Shown in pieces: positions 57,059 through 64,000 of a stretch of DNA of 64,000 nucleotides. Below the pieces are notes generated by a model. The model was not told where the DNA came from. It ran no database searches and saw nothing but the letters and a program-made list of their open reading frames with translations. Within the stretch, counting starts at the first letter, position 1, and each line of letters opens with the position of its first letter. Location: NCBI GenBank assembly GCA_900544685.1, contig UQWA01000015.1, forward strand, positions 1 to 64,000, in the 5' to 3' direction. The stretch is from an uncultured Lachnospiraceae bacterium. Lineage in GTDB: Bacteria; Bacillota; Clostridia; Lachnospirales; Lachnospiraceae. A program made the translations under genes and the position numbers.

Positions 57059-58615
57059 ATGAAAACGTACAGATGCAAAGGGACAATTACAGTGTTCTTA
57101 AGCCTGATCAGCGTTCTGTTTCTGTCCCTTCTCTGTACAACCGTGGAATCAGCCAGAATACAGGGGGCAAGGGCAAAAGCAGCAGCAGCACTGGATATGG
57201 GACTGTTTTCGGTATTTGGGGAGTTTGAAAATCGTGTGTTAGAACAATACGATGTGTTTTTTCTGGATGGAGCCTGTGGAACAGGCAGCTACAGTCAGAA
57301 GACACTGGAAGAGAAACTGCAGACCTATATGGAATATAATGTTTCCCCAAATAAAGGAATTCTGCTGAAAGGATTTGATCCATACCCTCTTACTTTGCAG
57401 AAAGCCGGGATTACTGGCGTCGCGCTGGCAACCGATCAGAAAGGAAATGCATTTTACCAGCAGGCGGTTGGATTTATGCATGACAATCTGGCAACGGAAG
57501 CGGTATCAGCATGGTTGAAAAGAAAGGAAGATGCTCAGAAGCTGGATAGTGCCGGACAGGATTATCAGAACCGTCAGAGCAGCAATGCAGCGAATCTGAA
57601 ATCTCTGCAGCAACAGCAGAAAACATTAAAAAAACAGGAAGAAGAAAAACGAAAAGAACAGGAAAAAACGGCAGAGGAATCAGGAAACCTCCCGATGGAG
57701 GTGCAGCCTGAGAAAAAGGAGTATCCGGCAGAGAAGAATCCGTTGGAGACCATCAAAACAATTAAGAAAAAAGGTCTGCTGGGGCTGGTACTCGGTGAAA
57801 AGAAAGCGTCAGATAAAGTACTTTCTTCCGATGTACCATCCAGGAGAAACTGTCGTAAAGGAAATCTGGAAATCAAAAAGAAATATGCAGGATTGACAGA
57901 CAATCTTTTGTTTCAGGAATATCTGTTTGAAAGATTTCCGTGTTATACGGACAGTGAGGTAAAAGATCAGGTGCTGAATTATGGGCTGGAATACATTCTC
58001 TGCGGCAAGAATTCAGATATAAAGAATCTGAAAAGTGTGGTAAAACGGCTTCTGGCATTGCGGGAAGGTGCCAATTTTCTATACCTTGCCAGTGACCCGG
58101 CGAAAAAAGCAGAGGCAGACAGCCTGGCAGCACTGATTACCGGTGCAATACCGGTTCCGGGTTTACAGGTGGCGACCTCCTATGCACTGCTTCTAATATG
58201 GGCATATGGAGAGAGTCTTCTGGATTTGCGCAGTCTCCTGGCAGGTGGAAAGGTACCGGTATGGAAGTCACAGACAACATGGAAACTGGATCTGAAAAAG
58301 ATTCCTTCACTTCTGGAGATGCTGGAATCTCCCGACACAGCAGCGACAGAAGGATTGGATTATCAGGGATATCTCCAGATTCTGTTCACTATGGGGAATA
58401 TGTCGTCCTATTCTATGAGGGCACTGGATCTGATAGAAGGAGATATACGGAAAACAACAGATAACGTAAAATTTCGTGTGGATCATGCGATTGTCAAAAT
58501 GGCAGCAAAAGCAGAATATCTGATTCCACCTGTTTTTCTGAAAGTGACAGGAGCTTTCCTGAAAACAGGAAGGGTGAAGATAAATTACGAAACAAAAGGA
58601 ACGTTTGCATATTAG
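57059..58615 (+). CDS. DUF5702 family protein (TadG-like)
   Basis: A 518-residue protein with an N-terminal membrane helix (TITVFLSLISVLFLSLLCTTV) and the ESARIQGARAKAAAALDMGLF segment typical of DUF5702 proteins in Firmicute Tad loci. The remainder is predicted extracytoplasmic, with a Lys/Gln/Glu-rich coiled-coil region at about 180-240. It probably plays the part of TadG, a pilus-associated minor component. It starts 10 bp after the pilin stop. Confidence 0.78.
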   Translation: MKTYRCKGTITVFLSLISVLFLSLLCTTVESARIQGARAKAAAALDMGLFSVFGEFENRVLEQYDVFFLDGACGTGSYSQKTLEEKLQTYMEYNVSPNKGILLKGFDPYPLTLQKAGITGVALATDQKGNAFYQQAVGFMHDNLATEAVSAWLKRKEDAQKLDSAGQDYQNRQSSNAANLKSLQQQQKTLKKQEEEKRKEQEKTAEESGNLPMEVQPEKKEYPAEKNPLETIKTIKKKGLLGLVLGEKKASDKVLSSDVPSRRNCRKGNLEIKKKYAGLTDNLLFQEYLFERFPCYTDSEVKDQVLNYGLEYILCGKNSDIKNLKSVVKRLLALREGANFLYLASDPAKKAEADSLAALITGAIPVPGLQVATSYALLLIWAYGESLLDLRSLLAGGKVPVWKSQTTWKLDLKKIPSLLEMLESPDTAATEGLDYQGYLQILFTMGNMSSYSMRALDLIEGDIRKTTDNVKFRVDHAIVKMAAKAEYLIPPVFLKVTGAFLKTGRVKINYETKGTFAY

Positions 58616-58641
58616 GACAGACAATAAGGAGGTGGCGTGAA

Positions 58642-59652
58642 ATGTTCTTTCCTGGAACAGACCGCTTTGTCATTCAGACTTATAAAAGAGTTATTCAAAA
58701 AACATATATATTAGCGAAGAAAGGAAGGATGTTATTCCCGGCGGAGAGATATCAGGAGCAGTCTGACCTGGAAGGAATATTTCAATTTATCTCATTTCAC
58801 AAATTTAATGATAAGAAGAATGTGAATCGGAAGAAAAAGCTGGCTGTATCCAGTATGATCCATTTTTTGCAAAAGGGGAGTCTTACGTTGGAAATGGCAA
58901 TCGTTTTACCGTTGTTTCTGTTTGCAATGCTTGCCATACTGCAGTTTGCTACGATAGAAAATGCATCTTCCGCATTGCTGGCAGGTGCACAGGATACAGC
59001 AAAGGAGATGGCAGCATATGCTTACATACAGAGTATGGGAACTGCAGATAAAGCAGGTGTTTCGTCGGAACTGTTAAAAGGCGGCCTGTCAGCAGGATAT
59101 GCGAGAAGTCAGATAAGGCAAAAGTCGGGGATCGGAAAAGATACAGGAACCTTTAGTCTCCTACAGTCCAGATTTACAGGTAGTGAGATTCTGGATCTGG
59201 CAGGAACATTCCAGCCGACACATACCTGGACGATACTTCCGGTGAAAAAGGTGAAAAGCATTTTCCGGGCAAGAGTGCGGGCGTGGACAGGAAGAACCGG
59301 TGGTGGAGCCGGAGAAGGAGAGGACGCAGAGGAGGAAACCGATGAAGAGGAAGAAGAGGTATATGTGACGGAGACAGGAACAGTCTATCACAAGGATCCG
59401 AACTGTACGCATATCCGGCTGTCCATTCGCAGTGTATCGAAGAATCAATTAAAAGGAATTCGTAACGTAAACGGTGGAAAATATCATGCCTGTGAGCGGT
59501 GCAGGGGAGGAAGCGGTGACAAAGTGTATGTGTCCCCTTATGGTGATAAGTATCATTCTTCTCTGAATTGCAGCGGACTGAAAAGAACTGTGAATAAGGT
59601 GTCATTATCGGAAGCAGAGAAACTAAGACCATGCAGCAAATGCGGAAAGTGA
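58642..59652 (+). CDS. TadE-like pseudopilin with two C-terminal Cys-rich repeats
   Basis: A 336-residue protein. An unusually long cytoplasmic N-terminal stretch (~80 residues) precedes the TadE-type helix GSLTLEMAIVLPLFLFAMLA (conserved Glu). After an acidic linker (EEETDEEEEEVYVTETG), the last ~95 residues form two related units. Unit 1 has NCTHI and CERC; unit 2 has NCSGL and CSKC. Each begins VYVT/VYVS...YH. The pattern YHx4-5C...CxxC suggests metal binding or disulfides at the cell surface. ATG 58642 follows GGAGGTG. TadE proteins do not normally carry such a domain. Confidence 0.78.
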   Translation: MFFPGTDRFVIQTYKRVIQKTYILAKKGRMLFPAERYQEQSDLEGIFQFISFHKFNDKKNVNRKKKLAVSSMIHFLQKGSLTLEMAIVLPLFLFAMLAILQFATIENASSALLAGAQDTAKEMAAYAYIQSMGTADKAGVSSELLKGGLSAGYARSQIRQKSGIGKDTGTFSLLQSRFTGSEILDLAGTFQPTHTWTILPVKKVKSIFRARVRAWTGRTGGGAGEGEDAEEETDEEEEEVYVTETGTVYHKDPNCTHIRLSIRSVSKNQLKGIRNVNGGKYHACERCRGGSGDKVYVSPYGDKYHSSLNCSGLKRTVNKVSLSEAEKLRPCSKCGK

Positions 59653-59664
59653 CAGGAAAGAGAA

Positions 59665-60102
59665 ATGTGGAAATTGTATGTGTGCCTGCTGGGATATCTG
59701 AGCGTGGAAACTGGCAGTGACATCAGAAAAAAAGAAATATCGGTCACCAGATCTGTCCTTTGTGGAGTTATTGCCTTTTTATTGCGAACAGGTATGGGAA
59801 TGTCAGGACTGCAGGCAGGTACTGTACAGTTTCTCCTGACAGCCATACTTCCTGGTGGCGTATTACTGCTGATTGGACAAATAACCAGACAGGAGGTAGG
59901 GTATGGGGACGGAATATTGCTGTTGGTATGTGGACTGTGTCTTGGCGGAAAAGAGACAATATTTTTATTCGTGTCCGGTTTGTTTCTGATGTTCCCGATA
60001 TCGTTGGTACTGTTATTGTCAGGGCATACAGATCGCAGAGCAGAACTGCCATTTGCACCGTTTCTGCTGGCGTCCTATCTATTCTGGCTGATGCAGATAT
60101 AG
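59665..60102 (+). CDS. A24 family prepilin peptidase (second copy, CpaA/TadV-like)
   Basis: A 145-residue membrane peptidase with catalytic Asp in GSDIRKKEIS and GYGDGILLLV (GxGD). The C-terminal PFAPFLLASYLFW is characteristic of small Tad peptidases. It differs from the copy at 51939-52442. One may process the Flp pilin and the other the TadE-like proteins that flank it here. Confidence 0.8.
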   Translation: MWKLYVCLLGYLSVETGSDIRKKEISVTRSVLCGVIAFLLRTGMGMSGLQAGTVQFLLTAILPGGVLLLIGQITRQEVGYGDGILLLVCGLCLGGKETIFLFVSGLFLMFPISLVLLLSGHTDRRAELPFAPFLLASYLFWLMQI

Positions 60103-60124
60103 GTGTAAATAGGAGGATGTAATA

Positions 60125-60571
60125 ATGAGACAGAAGGGAAGTTATACGGTAGAGGCAGCTTTGCTGATGGGAATTTTACTGTCAGTTCTGGTTTCGGTGA
60201 TTTATCTGGGATTCTGGTATCATGACAGAAATTTCCTGCAAAATGCAGCATATGAGGCGGTCTGTACAGCAAGTCTGCGGGCAGATGATGAAAGCTATCA
60301 GATTAGTGGGGCGGCCAGAAGCCTTACAGAAGGAAGAATGCTTGGCACATCGGCGTTATCCGCAGACTGTCAGAATACAGAGAATAAGGCAACAGTCTTT
60401 TATCGTGGAACGTTTCAGATACCTGGGATGATAGAAACGTTTTTTCAGAAAAATCAGTTGAAAATAAAGGGCGGCTGTGAGATATCCACACAGCGTCCGT
60501 CTGGCAGGATACAGAAGGTACGCCAGATGGCGAAGATCGGACATCATATATTTAAAAGAAACAGGGGGTGA
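60125..60571 (+). CDS. TadE-like pseudopilin
   Basis: A 148-residue protein. The N terminus RQKGSYTVEAALLMGILLSV is the TadE type (short leader, TVEA with conserved Glu, long hydrophobic helix). The rest is a small extracytoplasmic domain with a few Cys. It would be cleaved by one of the two peptidases and act as a minor or assembly pilin. Its stop overlaps the next start (GTGA). Confidence 0.82.
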   Translation: MRQKGSYTVEAALLMGILLSVLVSVIYLGFWYHDRNFLQNAAYEAVCTASLRADDESYQISGAARSLTEGRMLGTSALSADCQNTENKATVFYRGTFQIPGMIETFFQKNQLKIKGGCEISTQRPSGRIQKVRQMAKIGHHIFKRNRG

Positions 60572-62079
60572 GAATCATAAAGGTCAGATTTGAACATGAT
60601 ATATCTCACAATTATATAATACCAGAACCAGAGAATGAGGAAGAAAATCTTTCAGAAGAGAAAGAGACAGATTATGAAGTTCATATGCTGGAAGAAAACC
60701 AAATTCGGGGATTCATGAGGTGCATCAGAAAAAGGATCAACGGAGAAACACAGTATTATTATGAGATTACTTCCAGGCATTCTCTGGCACAGATCTGTGA
60801 GACAGAATCTCTGCGCAGTGGGGATATTCAGAAGATTCTGGAATGCCTGCATGGTGCCATGCAGCAGATGGAACAATATCTCCTGGATGGCAATAAGCTG
60901 GTACTGGATCCGATGCTGATATATCTGGACATCGAAAGCAGGGATGCAGCATTTTGTTATCTTCCATCCTATAAGAGAAATATCCAGGAGAGCTTTCGCA
61001 GTTTTGCATCTTATCTTCTTTACCATCTGAATCAGGCAGATACAGATGCAGTTTTGCGGGTATATGAGATCAACCGTAAGGTGCAGGAAAAGAATTATGC
61101 ATTACTTGAAATCCTGCAGGGAGAGCAGAAACTATCAGAAGAACCTGAAAAAAATATAGGGAAGGATCATATCGGTGAACGAAAAAATCTGGTGGATGTA
61201 CAGACAGGTATTCTGACAGCAGACCAAAAAGAAGAACTACACACAGAGAACGGGGAACAAAAAAGAAAATGGTCGAGAGAGGCAAAAAAGAAGCAGAAAC
61301 AAAATAAGAAAACAAAAAGAAAAGAGACCAAAAAGGAACAATCGGAGAGAAAGATACAGATGTTGACGGGTATCGTGTATCTTGTGGTAATGGGGATTAC
61401 AGGAATGGCGGCATGGATGAACTTTCTCACTGTCACACAGGCAGGGGGAGTTACATTTTTGATTACTGCGGCACTGGCCTATGCACTTTCATCAGAAAAA
61501 TCCAGGAAAAAGAAAGATGGACGGGAAAAGAAAAAAGAGACGGGGGTTCGCTGGGAGCTGCCAGAGAGTGAAGAAGAACCATGGTTGATGACAGGAGGAA
61601 GTGAGAGCAGGGAAATCCATCAGACAAAAGGACGTAAACAAAACACAGAGGCGTTATCAGAGGAAAAATCTGTGCAGGAGATGGCAAAGATACAGAGTAA
61701 CGGCCAGGATTTGTCACATCTGGCAGAAGAAAATGTGGGAGCAACTACGCTTCTTTGGAAAGGAGAAGATGAGTATCAGACGCATCTGACACTGATCAGT
61801 ATGAATCCGAGAGAAAGAAACAGTATTGTTCTTGTGAAAGACAGTTATATGATTGGCAAATTGAAGACGAAAGCAGATATTTGTCTGGAAGAAGAGGGGA
61901 TAAGCAGAATACACGCAAGAATCCAGAAAGAAGGGGAGAAATATTATCTGTGTGATATGAACTCTACGAATGGGACATTTATCAATGGAAGAAGACTGGG
62001 AGTAAATGAAAAAGTACCTCTCCATGTGTCAGATGAAATTGCATTTGCGAGGACGGAATATTATATAGGGAACTGCTAA
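60568..62079 (+). CDS. DUF6382-FHA domain protein
   Basis: A 503-residue protein. The N-terminal ~200 residues (DISHNYIIPEP onward) match the DUF6382 type. A highly charged linker contains two hydrophobic segments (about 270-305). The C-terminal FHA domain binds phosphothreonine: MIGKLKTKADICL, ISRIHARI, MNSTNGTFINGRRL. It begins with GTG overlapping the TadE stop. The membrane-anchored phosphothreonine reader suggests that a Ser/Thr kinase encoded elsewhere controls pilus assembly. Confidence 0.8.
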   Translation: MRIIKVRFEHDISHNYIIPEPENEEENLSEEKETDYEVHMLEENQIRGFMRCIRKRINGETQYYYEITSRHSLAQICETESLRSGDIQKILECLHGAMQQMEQYLLDGNKLVLDPMLIYLDIESRDAAFCYLPSYKRNIQESFRSFASYLLYHLNQADTDAVLRVYEINRKVQEKNYALLEILQGEQKLSEEPEKNIGKDHIGERKNLVDVQTGILTADQKEELHTENGEQKRKWSREAKKKQKQNKKTKRKETKKEQSERKIQMLTGIVYLVVMGITGMAAWMNFLTVTQAGGVTFLITAALAYALSSEKSRKKKDGREKKKETGVRWELPESEEEPWLMTGGSESREIHQTKGRKQNTEALSEEKSVQEMAKIQSNGQDLSHLAEENVGATTLLWKGEDEYQTHLTLISMNPRERNSIVLVKDSYMIGKLKTKADICLEEEGISRIHARIQKEGEKYYLCDMNSTNGTFINGRRLGVNEKVPLHVSDEIAFARTEYYIGNC

Positions 62080-62095
62080 GATTACGGAAAAGCTC

Positions 62096-62124
62096 TTGCC
62101 TGTTAAAAACTATGATGTTATGAT
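62096..62124 (+). promoter_or_regulatory. Candidate promoter of the nucleosidase gene
   Basis: TTGCCT (62096-62101) and TATGAT (62119-62124) are 17 bp apart. The transcript would begin at about 62131, almost exactly at the first base of the hairpin repeat. Confidence 0.5.
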
Positions 62125-62132
62125 GAAAAATA

Positions 62133-62183
62133 ATAACTGTTCAGAACCCGCTGTATCTGTGAAGGTACTGAACAGATACAAAA
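62133..62183 (+). repeat. Dispersed leader repeat, copy 5 (full hairpin)
   Basis: The left arm ATAACTGTTCAGAACC and right arm GGTACTGAACAGATAC fold as in the copy at 22318, with the same two A-A mismatches. The loop differs (CGCTGTATCTGTGAA). It ends just upstream of the CAGGAG ribosome site of the gene at 62207. Confidence 0.65.
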
Positions 62184-62206
62184 GACAGGAACAGGAGCAT
62201 TTATAT

Positions 62207-62917
62207 ATGAAAAAAATAGGTATTATCGGAGCAATGGAAGTGGAAGTGGCAGCACTGAAAAGTGCCATGAAGGTAAGCAGAATGTTAAATAAAGCCCAGA
62301 TGGAATTTCTGGAAGGAGAACTGGAAGGATGTCAGGCAGTTGTGGTCAGAAGTGGGATCGGAAAGGTGAATGCAGCAGTTTGTACACAGATTCTGGTAGA
62401 TGAATTTGGGGTAGACGGGGTTATCAATACCGGTATTGCAGGATCTTTGAAGGCAGAGATCAATATTGGAGATATTGTTTTATCCACTGATGTGCTGCAT
62501 CATGATATGGATGCAACCGGATTTGGATATGATCTTGGACAGATTCCGCAGATGAATGTATTTTCATTTGAAGCAGATGAAAAGATGCGTACCATTGCAA
62601 AAGAAGTGTGCGAGGCTGTGAATCCAGAGATTCAGGTTTTTGAAGGAAGAATCGTCAGTGGGGATCAGTTTATATCCAGCAGAGAAGTGAAAGACCGCAT
62701 TAAGAATAATTTTGATGGATACTGCACAGAGATGGAAGGAGCAGCAATTGCCCAGACTGCATATCTGAACCGGATTCCGTTCGTCATTATTCGTGCGATA
62801 TCTGACAAGGCAGATGACAGTGCCACCATGGATTATCCGACCTTTGAAAAGCAGGCAGTAGAGCACAGTGTGCGCCTGACCCGTGGATTCTTAAAGAGAA
62901 TTCAGAAGGAATCTTAA
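62207..62917 (+). CDS. mtnN: 5'-methylthioadenosine/S-adenosylhomocysteine nucleosidase
   Basis: A 236-residue cytoplasmic hydrolase that splits MTA and SAH to adenine and the thio-ribose, recycling products of methylation and polyamine synthesis. It begins KKIGIIGAMEVEVAAL and has the family motifs VINTGIAGSL, SGDQFI, the purine/ribose-binding TEMEGAAIAQTA and the catalytic Asp in AISDKADD. ATG 62207 follows CAGGAG. It is monocistronic, with a leader hairpin repeat and a terminator. Confidence 0.92.
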   Translation: MKKIGIIGAMEVEVAALKSAMKVSRMLNKAQMEFLEGELEGCQAVVVRSGIGKVNAAVCTQILVDEFGVDGVINTGIAGSLKAEINIGDIVLSTDVLHHDMDATGFGYDLGQIPQMNVFSFEADEKMRTIAKEVCEAVNPEIQVFEGRIVSGDQFISSREVKDRIKNNFDGYCTEMEGAAIAQTAYLNRIPFVIIRAISDKADDSATMDYPTFEKQAVEHSVRLTRGFLKRIQKES

Positions 62918-62949
62918 GTGTGAAGCTGACAGATAACATGAACATCAAA

Positions 62950-62982
62950 AGCCTGTAAACATGCTGTTTATGGGCTCTTTTT
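62950..62982 (+). terminator. Terminator after mtnN
   Basis: AGCCTGTAAAC (62950-62960) pairs along its whole length, with two wobbles, with GTTTATGGGCT (62966-62976), followed by CTTTTTT. Confidence 0.8.
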
Positions 62983-63099
62983 GTCGAACGATTTTACTTT
63001 GCAAACCGGAAAAATTGATTTATACTCTGCAATTAACAGGAGCAGGGACCGTGCCCGGGGAGAGGAAACTGCGTCTGAGAAAAAAGAAAGGGGATCACT

Positions 63100-63888
63100 A
63101 TGTTACATACTTTGTTACAGTCAAAAGTGTTACTCTCTTTGATGACAGCAACAGGATTGCTTGGAATACTTTGTCAGATAATCAGCAACAGATGCTGCAG
63201 ACAGCTCATACGGGAAGCGGCAGATACGCAGCCGGAAAAAGGTGAATTTATGAAGCGGATGAGGTACCGGTATCAGATTGACAGCCGGTGTTGTCAGGGA
63301 AATGTAAACATACCGGTATTTGTACAGAGAATGCTGTTGGATTACAGATACCGGAAACTGACACTGCACCAGTGGAGAAGACAGGCGGCCGGGTGGTATC
63401 TGGGAAGCATGGCAATTGCGGTATTGGGCTGCTGGTATTATCAGGTACAGCATAATCAGGCAGATCTGATGCTTATGCTTCGAATGGCTGCAGCAGTGAC
63501 AGTTGTTACGGTTCTGGCTGTTTTATGGTGTGACAGCCGGTACAAGGAAAGCAGGCTTACAGTGCAGATGCAGGATTATCTGTGTCATTCCGGAATCTCG
63601 GCAGATATAAACAGTACCAGCCTGAATGAGTGGAAAGAAGAGGAAGTACAGACTGCCATGGTCACAGAAACAGGAAAGAAAAAGTCGGTAAAAGAAGACT
63701 CCCGGGCAGAACGGGACAAGCGGCAGCTTCAGGAGAGTCTGACCCGCATGAAATCCGGTGAGCGGGAGACCGCAGCGGGATCAGAAAAAGACTGGGGACG
63801 GGAACGGAACCGGGAGATCCTGAAACAGATGGATGCGAAGGAACAGGAACGAATAATCCGGGAGGTGCTGGCGGAATTTTTGGCTTGA
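63100..63888 (+). CDS. Membrane protein of unknown function
   Basis: A 262-residue protein behind AAAGGGG. It has a hydrophobic start (LLQSKVLLSLMTATGLLGIL) and a central pair of membrane helices (about 95-148). A long, very charged C-terminal tail rich in Glu/Lys/Arg is predicted to be helical (ILKQMDAKEQERIIREVLAE). No motif is recognised. Codon use matches the neighbours, so it is probably a real lineage-specific gene. Confidence 0.6.
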   Translation: MLHTLLQSKVLLSLMTATGLLGILCQIISNRCCRQLIREAADTQPEKGEFMKRMRYRYQIDSRCCQGNVNIPVFVQRMLLDYRYRKLTLHQWRRQAAGWYLGSMAIAVLGCWYYQVQHNQADLMLMLRMAAAVTVVTVLAVLWCDSRYKESRLTVQMQDYLCHSGISADINSTSLNEWKEEEVQTAMVTETGKKKSVKEDSRAERDKRQLQESLTRMKSGERETAAGSEKDWGRERNREILKQMDAKEQERIIREVLAEFLA

Positions 63889-63913
63889 AAAGGAACTGCT
63901 TACTTGGTAAAAT
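63885..63913 (+). promoter_or_regulatory. Promoter of the last gene
   Basis: TTGAAA (63885-63890) overlaps the previous stop codon. TAAAAT (63908-63913) follows after a 17-bp spacer. The next start codon is at 63975. Confidence 0.5.
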
Positions 63914-63974
63914 AAATATGATAAGTTTTTGGACATAAAACAAGGACAAAACGGATAACAAAGGAGCAATTGGT

Positions 63975-64000
63975 ATGGGAAACAAAGTTACATTTGACTA
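63975..64000 (+). CDS. Start of a gene cut by the window edge (possibly glucose-6-phosphate isomerase)
   Basis: ATG 63975 follows AAAGGAG at good spacing and begins MGNKVTFD before the window ends. This opening resembles the N terminus of glucose-6-phosphate isomerase in related Firmicutes, but eight residues are too few to be sure. Confidence 0.4.

Noticed and set aside
1..64000. tRNA, rRNA, CRISPR arrays, insertion sequences or prophage
   Set aside because: No cloverleaf-type sequence, regular direct-repeat array, transposase or phage protein was seen on either strand.

Overview
The window reads as chromosome of a low-to-moderate GC, Gram-positive gut anaerobe of the Lachnospiraceae (Blautia / Ruminococcus torques / Dorea-like). 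This is inferred from gene content: a Gram-positive Tad locus with a Flp1-type pilin and a DUF5702 protein, DUF3877 and DUF5685 proteins, an oleate hydratase, an energy-coupling-factor (ECF) importer, N-acetylhexosamine kinases beside a sugar ABC importer, and a domain-permuted GH3 enzyme. No tRNA, rRNA, CRISPR array, prophage or insertion sequence was recognised.

Layout. (1) 0.1-7.8 kb: one sugar-uptake and catabolism operon (ROK regulator, two TIM-barrel isomerase/epimerases, ribose-type ABC importer, Gfo/Idh/MocA dehydrogenase). (2) 7.8-21.1 kb: a lone HyuA-type protein, a protein with two methyltransferase domains, a stand-alone TrpF, a two-component system with a DUF4342-like partner, two esterases with an ATP-grasp enzyme and a DUF3877 protein, then a divergent MFS transporter / AraC pair. 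(3) 11.55 kb and 21.2-22.2 kb: gene remnants that keep both ends but have lost the middle. (4) 22.4-29.3 kb: oleate hydratase, cytidylate-kinase-like protein, EamA exporter, and an ECF importer (S, fused A-A, T). (5) 29.3-32.9 kb: a minus-strand chaperone operon (lidless Hsp70, DUF5685, J-domain protein, zinc-ribbon membrane protein). (6) 33.0-42.4 kb: amino-sugar/mucin-glycan uptake (binding protein, two permeases, two NahK-type kinases around a sugar nucleotidyltransferase), divergent from a GH3 glycosidase. (7) 42.5-51.6 kb: AlaX-type editing protein, then TRAP importer, split transketolase, short-chain dehydrogenase, ribose-5-phosphate-isomerase-like gene with an in-frame stop, ribulose-phosphate epimerase, and a GntR regulator. 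(8) 51.6-62.1 kb: a complete Gram-positive Tad pilus locus behind a consensus promoter and a structured leader. (9) 62.2-64.0 kb: MTA/SAH nucleosidase, a membrane protein, and the start of a further gene, perhaps glucose-6-phosphate isomerase.

How it fits together. Three solute-binding-protein systems feed carbohydrate or sugar-acid catabolism, and each has a candidate local regulator or operator. The chaperone operon and the Tad locus are the most self-contained multi-gene systems. A short, palindrome-rich repeat lies just upstream of five coding starts (10.0, 21.7, 22.3, 50.1 and 62.1 kb). The three gene remnants and the nonsense-interrupted RpiB homologue suggest a genome that is shedding accessory functions.
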